Positions 60,421 to 64,000 of a DNA stretch of 64,000 bases are shown one piece after another. This stretch comes from Desulfamplus sp964425195 (GTDB lineage Bacteria; Desulfobacterota; Desulfobacteria; Desulfobacterales; Desulfobacteraceae). Both the position numbers and the translations under genes were made by a program. The notes beneath the pieces are model-generated. The model saw only the letters and a list, made by a program, of their open reading frames with translations. It was not told the DNA's origin and did not search any database. Positions within the stretch are counted from its first letter, which is position 1; each line of letters begins with the position of its first letter. Where the stretch lies: assembly GCA_964425195.1 (NCBI GenBank), contig CAYRLG010000002.1:1-64000 (forward strand), in the 5' to 3' direction.

Positions 60421-62754
60421 TCAGATTGAAGATGCTAACATTACACCTTGCTCAATCGCCTTTTTGGCATCTAACTCACCTGCCTGATATGCCCCTCCTA
60501 TTATGTGGTACTTTACTCTTTTGAAGTTAGAGTTCTCTTTATTCTTTTGTATTTTATTTTCGCAGCTTATAAATATAGGCGAAGAGTCAAGTTCACTTGC
60601 AAGAGAGTTCAACGACTCTTGTCCCGCACATATTACAACATTATCAACTTTAAGAAGCTCTTTTTGACCATCTCTTGTAATATGAAGCCCATGTTCATCA
60701 AATTTTTCGTAGTTAACTCCATTTAGCATGATAACTCCACGTTTTTTCAACAGATTACGGTGAATCCAGCCAGTTGTCTTACCAAGACCACCGCCCACTT
60801 TTGTTGGTTTTCTTTGAAGTAAATAGACTGTTTTACATAAGTAGTCTCTCTTCTCTGCTTTAGATATCTGCCTACTCTCGGTAATAACTTTTTTGTTGGA
60901 ATCAGCAGCTAAAAGTCCACCTCTGTTACTGTAGGTTTGGTCAACTCCCCACTCATTTAAATAAAGCTCTATCTCAAGGTTTGGCAAATTCTCTTGATTG
61001 GATAGTTTTGGATTTACTCTGTTTGGCACCTTTTCTTCATGTGTCAGAAGAGTTGCAACATCAAAACCTATTCCCCCTGCACCAACTATTGCCACAGATT
61101 TTCCAATTAGGTTGCTATTGTTGATAGCATCGCTATATGATATTACCTTTGGATTATCTACACCTACGAAGTTTGGAACTCTTGGAACAACGCCTGTTGC
61201 AATAACAACCTCATCAAAAATAGATTCTTTAGAAGTAGGATGGATCATATCTTCAAAAGTGATCTTTTTATTTAGTACGACTTTCACTTTCTGAATTTCA
61301 AGCTGTCTTTTGAAATATCTTAAAGTTTCATAAAACTCCTCTTTTCCAGGAATTTTAACAGCCAAATTAAGAAGTCCTCCTATAGTAGGATTTGCATCAA
61401 AAAGAGTAATTTTATGACCTTTTTGAGCTGCATAAATGGAGAATGATAATCCGGCAGGACCTGCTCCTACTACAGCAATATTTTTCGTTTGCCTCATTTT
61501 TTTTGCAACTTTTGTGTTGCTATTATCTATTATCTTTAGACTATCTATGTAATTAAGATCAAATTCAGTTTCACGGCAGGCAATAGGATTAACAAGGCAG
61601 GAGCAGCTTTTTCCATCAAAAATATGGTCAAGGCAAGCCTGATTGCATCCAATGCAGGTGTTTATCTCATCAGCTCTCTCCTCTTTAGCCTTTTGTACAA
61701 AAAAAGGGTCTGCAAGAAACGGTCTTGCCATTGAGATCATATCAGCATGCCCTGATGCCAAAATATCTTCAGCAACTTCAGGCGTGTTTATACGGTTGCT
61801 TGTTATTAACGGAACATTTACCTTTCCCATCAATTTTGATGTGACCCATGTAAATGCTGCTCGAGGTACCATTCCAGCAATCGTTGGAACTCTGGCCTCG
61901 TGCCATCCAATACCTGTATTTATAATACTAACTCCAGCCTCTTCAATCTTTTGCGCAAGCTCTACCACTTCACTCCATGAACTTCCATCTTTTACTAAAT
62001 CAATCATTGAGAGGCGGTAGATGATAATAAAGTTCTCTCCGGTTAGTTTTCTAACCTTTTTAACTATCTCAACAGGAAGACTAATTCTGTTTTCAAATGA
62101 GCCTCCCCATATATCATTTCTGTGGTTAGTTGCTTTTACAATAAATTGATTGATAAAATATCCTTCTGATCCCATGATCTCAACCCCATCATATCCAGCC
62201 TTTTTTGCAAGGAGAGCACAGTTTGCAAAATCGTCAATCTGCTGCCACACCTCATCAGTGGTTAGTTCTCGAGGAGTGAAAAAGTTGATAGGTGCCTGAA
62301 TTGGTGACGCACTTACGATTTTATTATGGAATCCATATCGACCTGTATGAAGAATCTGCATGGCAATTTTACCGCTATTTTGATCCACTGCGTCAGTTAT
62401 GATTCTGTGCTTTTCCATCTCCTCAAGTGAGGTGAGCTTAGAGAGACCATCTGCTCCACATCCTTGAATATTTGGAGAGAAACCCCCAGTTACTATAAGT
62501 CCAACCCCACCTTTTGCCCTAAGAGCAAAATAGGAAGCCATCTTTTCAAAGCCTTGATAAGACTCTTCAAGACCCGTGTGCATAGACCCCATTAGGATAC
62601 GATTTTTAATTATCGTAAATCCCAAATCAAGAGGCTTGAAAATATTTGGATATTTGGGATGGAGCTGCTGTTGATAGATATCGTTCTGATTTAAACATTG
62701 TTGATTTTGCACTGTGTGACTCTCCTTGCGGGTAAAATTGTTATGGAGTTTCAA
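60421..62754 (-). CDS. 2,4-dienoyl-CoA reductase-like NADH:flavin oxidoreductase
   Basis: The 777-residue enzyme has an N-terminal Old-Yellow-Enzyme TIM barrel (KNRILMGSMHTGLEE; IAMQILHTGRYG; GYDGVEIMGSEGYFINQF). A [4Fe-4S] motif follows, CIGCNQACLDHIFDGKSCSC. The C-terminal FAD/NAD(P) domains have NIAVVGAGPAGLSFSIYAAQKGHKITLFD, SVAIVGAGGIGFDVATLL and VGGGLGKTTGWIHR. This is the FadH architecture. It is about 100 residues longer than E. coli FadH; some of the excess is at the N-terminus and in hydrophilic loops (NPKLSNQENLPNLE; ITESRQISKAEKRDYLCK). It probably reduces enoyl/dienoyl-CoA; the exact substrate is open. Confidence 0.92.
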   Translation of the reverse strand: MKLHNNFTRKESHTVQNQQCLNQNDIYQQQLHPKYPNIFKPLDLGFTIIKNRILMGSMHTGLEESYQGFEKMASYFALRAKGGVGLIVTGGFSPNIQGCGADGLSKLTSLEEMEKHRIITDAVDQNSGKIAMQILHTGRYGFHNKIVSASPIQAPINFFTPRELTTDEVWQQIDDFANCALLAKKAGYDGVEIMGSEGYFINQFIVKATNHRNDIWGGSFENRISLPVEIVKKVRKLTGENFIIIYRLSMIDLVKDGSSWSEVVELAQKIEEAGVSIINTGIGWHEARVPTIAGMVPRAAFTWVTSKLMGKVNVPLITSNRINTPEVAEDILASGHADMISMARPFLADPFFVQKAKEERADEINTCIGCNQACLDHIFDGKSCSCLVNPIACRETEFDLNYIDSLKIIDNSNTKVAKKMRQTKNIAVVGAGPAGLSFSIYAAQKGHKITLFDANPTIGGLLNLAVKIPGKEEFYETLRYFKRQLEIQKVKVVLNKKITFEDMIHPTSKESIFDEVVIATGVVPRVPNFVGVDNPKVISYSDAINNSNLIGKSVAIVGAGGIGFDVATLLTHEEKVPNRVNPKLSNQENLPNLEIELYLNEWGVDQTYSNRGGLLAADSNKKVITESRQISKAEKRDYLCKTVYLLQRKPTKVGGGLGKTTGWIHRNLLKKRGVIMLNGVNYEKFDEHGLHITRDGQKELLKVDNVVICAGQESLNSLASELDSSPIFISCENKIQKNKENSNFKRVKYHIIGGAYQAGELDAKKAIEQGVMLASSI

Positions 62755-62830
62755 TTGTTTCTCCTATATTACTTGCGGAACTATTTATTATATCCAAACT
62801 CAATATCAATCTTTCCTCTCTTCAAATTTA

Positions 62831-63111
62831 GGCACTGTTCCAAAAAATTAGGCTGCGGTAACTTTTATCATAAATAGTTCTTCTATAGTCAATAATCTAT
62901 CTATCAACCCTTCTAACATCGCAGGAGAAAATTTTTTTATACTTTGTTTCAAATCTCTTAGCTTTAGGATTGATACAGTCACGAAAGGCAGCACATTCAC
63001 TCAGAAAGTTCTAAACAGCCGTTATCCAATTAATCTGAGCATCATGAATATCGACATACATTAACTCTTTTTCAGATAATTCTCATCTGCCTAATTTTTT
63101 GGAACAGTGCC
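62831..63111. mobile_element. 281-bp element with 23-bp perfect terminal inverted repeats (MITE or IS remnant)
   Basis: The left end (62831-62853, beginning GGCACTGTTCC) and the right end (63089-63111) are perfect 23-bp reverse complements. The interior encodes no intact protein. Read on the minus strand it contains a broken frame (IHDAQINWITAV, stop, NFLSECAAFRDCINPKAKRFETKY) that could be the residue of a transposase. A target-site duplication is not evident. It lies 5 bp beyond the stop of the repeat protein on the right. The rest of the 62755-63116 gap has no gene. Confidence 0.75.
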
Positions 63112-63116
63112 AATCT

Positions 63117-64000
63117 TTATGGACAATCTATTAATTCATCATTATCAAAATCCATTATCTTTTCACATGAACCATCTTCATTCCACCAATACCAGGTTCC
63201 AGTTTTAATTGGGGTGTATCCTGTATCTGGTGGTTTAACAGTACCCTCACTTTTTTTATTACCATTTTCATACCAATATGTTTGAAGTCCCTCCTCTTTA
63301 CCATTGTTGTAATGCCATTCAAATGATTTTTGAGCAGTATTTTCATACCACATGGTATATGTGCCGTCATAACGCTTATTTTCATTGATGTTATATTGCA
63401 ATTTATAATTACCATTATCATACCATTCTGTATGAAGTCCTATGGGTATCCCATTCTTGTAAGTCTCTTCTAATTTTTTATTTCCATTTTCCCACCACTT
63501 TATGCTTTTCCCGTCGAGTATTCCCATTGCATAATTGATTTCTGAAGATTTATTACCATTTTGTAACCAGTATGTTGATTTTCCGTGCATTTTATCCTCA
63601 AAATAACATTTGGCAAACTGAGGTTTTGTGAGTAATAAGTCATACCAAGAGAGATAACGACCATGCAGCTGATTTGCCGAATTATAATAGAAAACACTCC
63701 CAACGTATTCGTTTTTTTTCAATTGAGAATAGTCAACATCCCAGCCGCAGTCGTAATCATAAAGGGAATTATTATCTTCATTTTCTTTTTCCATCACAAC
63801 ATTTATATCTACAGAAACTTTGGTATTGTCCTTTAAAACAGCAGAAAAAGTTATTTTCCTCTCACCCTCTTCAAGTCCAAGTTCGCTTATTTTGAAAGAA
63901 CCAGTAAAATTACCGTTATTATCTATTTTTAAGGGATTGACATTAGTTTTAAGAACATCCATTCTCGTCTCATTGACCGTCATAAACTTAACACGCTTAT
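63117..64000 (-). CDS. MORN/YwqK-like repeat protein, 5' end outside the window
   Basis: The C-terminal ~200 residues are tandem repeats of about 23 residues of the form W-Y-x-NG-N-K-x-x-E-x-x-Y-x-NG-x-x-x-G (for example SIKWWENGNKKLEETYKNGIPIG, then TEWYDNGNYKLQYNI, then TYWYENGNKKSEG). These are found in proteins annotated as YwqK-type antitoxins or MORN-variant proteins. The part before them looks like a beta-sandwich (NGNFTGSFKISELGLEEGERKITFSAVLKD). An ATG exists at 63983, but the frame stays open to the window edge (KRVKF before Met), so the gene is probably partial. Function is unknown. Confidence 0.7.
   Translation of the reverse strand, partial: KRVKFMTVNETRMDVLKTNVNPLKIDNNGNFTGSFKISELGLEEGERKITFSAVLKDNTKVSVDINVVMEKENEDNNSLYDYDCGWDVDYSQLKKNEYVGSVFYYNSANQLHGRYLSWYDLLLTKPQFAKCYFEDKMHGKSTYWLQNGNKSSEINYAMGILDGKSIKWWENGNKKLEETYKNGIPIGLHTEWYDNGNYKLQYNINENKRYDGTYTMWYENTAQKSFEWHYNNGKEEGLQTYWYENGNKKSEGTVKPPDTGYTPIKTGTWYWWNEDGSCEKIMDFDNDELIDCP

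Noticed and set aside
1..64000. CRISPR array or prophage
   Set aside because: No regularly spaced direct repeats, cas genes or phage structural genes were seen anywhere in the window.

Overview
The window is low-GC bacterial chromosome with tightly packed genes. The best guess for the source is a Desulfobacterota (deltaproteobacterial) relative of Desulfobacteraceae. This is inferred from gene content only: many hybrid histidine kinases, Fe-S-rich oxidoreductases, butyrate/acyl-CoA enzymes, a SulP transporter with linked signalling genes, and an AT-rich base composition. No rRNA or CRISPR array was seen. One tRNA-Leu(CAG) is present at 50160-50246 on the minus strand.

Layout. 1-829: T-rich non-coding DNA and a decayed IS3-type transposase. 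830-13133 (plus strand): nucleotide biosynthesis genes carA, carB and purF plus a radical SAM gene. They are split by two unrelated restriction-modification cassettes: a Dam-type methylase with a putative PD-(D/E)XK nuclease between carA and carB, and an SPPY methylase with a TdeIII/MjaII-like nuclease between carB and purF. A collapsed toxin-antitoxin remnant (hicB with a stop, fused to a headless brnT, with an intact small partner) also lies between carA and carB. 13101-16799 (minus): a hybrid histidine kinase with a binding-protein lipoprotein. 17081-21318 (plus): purine nucleoside phosphorylase, serB, a lysine-rich winged-helix protein and an Fe-S protein. 21402-27880 (minus): a leuB-headed run with a CheA-REC hybrid, a single-domain response regulator, an Hpt-REC-REC-GGDEF protein and a gamma carbonic anhydrase. 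28192-40378: coaE, a Cache-PAS kinase, yigZ, a GspE/PilB ATPase, an HDOD protein, and a tesA...ybbA-ybbP neighbourhood interrupted by repeats and a Uma2 gene.

41438-49876 is the most unusual locus. It holds a universal stress protein, a TetR regulator with a clear promoter/operator, a SulP transporter carrying an extra soluble domain, a P-loop-less cytidylate-kinase-like/BON-like/REC fusion, a Cache histidine kinase, a lone receiver, a histidine-kinase paralogue whose ATP-binding half has decayed but whose phospho-histidine site is kept, and another receiver. It reads as a branched phosphorelay attached to an anion transporter.

50360-56395 is a translation and sugar-phosphate operon (ribF, def, fmt, rsmB, rpe, NAD-dependent epimerase). 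56543-62754 (minus) encodes an acyl-CoA dehydrogenase, a CoA-transferase and a 2,4-dienoyl-CoA-reductase-like flavoprotein, probably for short-chain acyl-CoA metabolism. The right end has a 281-bp element with 23-bp perfect terminal inverted repeats and a MORN/YwqK-like repeat protein that runs off the edge.

Two themes cross the whole window. Several conserved enzymes (Def, Rpe, CarA, the TIGR01777 epimerase, YbbP, the radical SAM protein) carry hydrophilic low-complexity insertions between conserved blocks. A small family of related palindromes (core tagagacgcac / gtgcgtctcta) sits at the 3' ends of genes.
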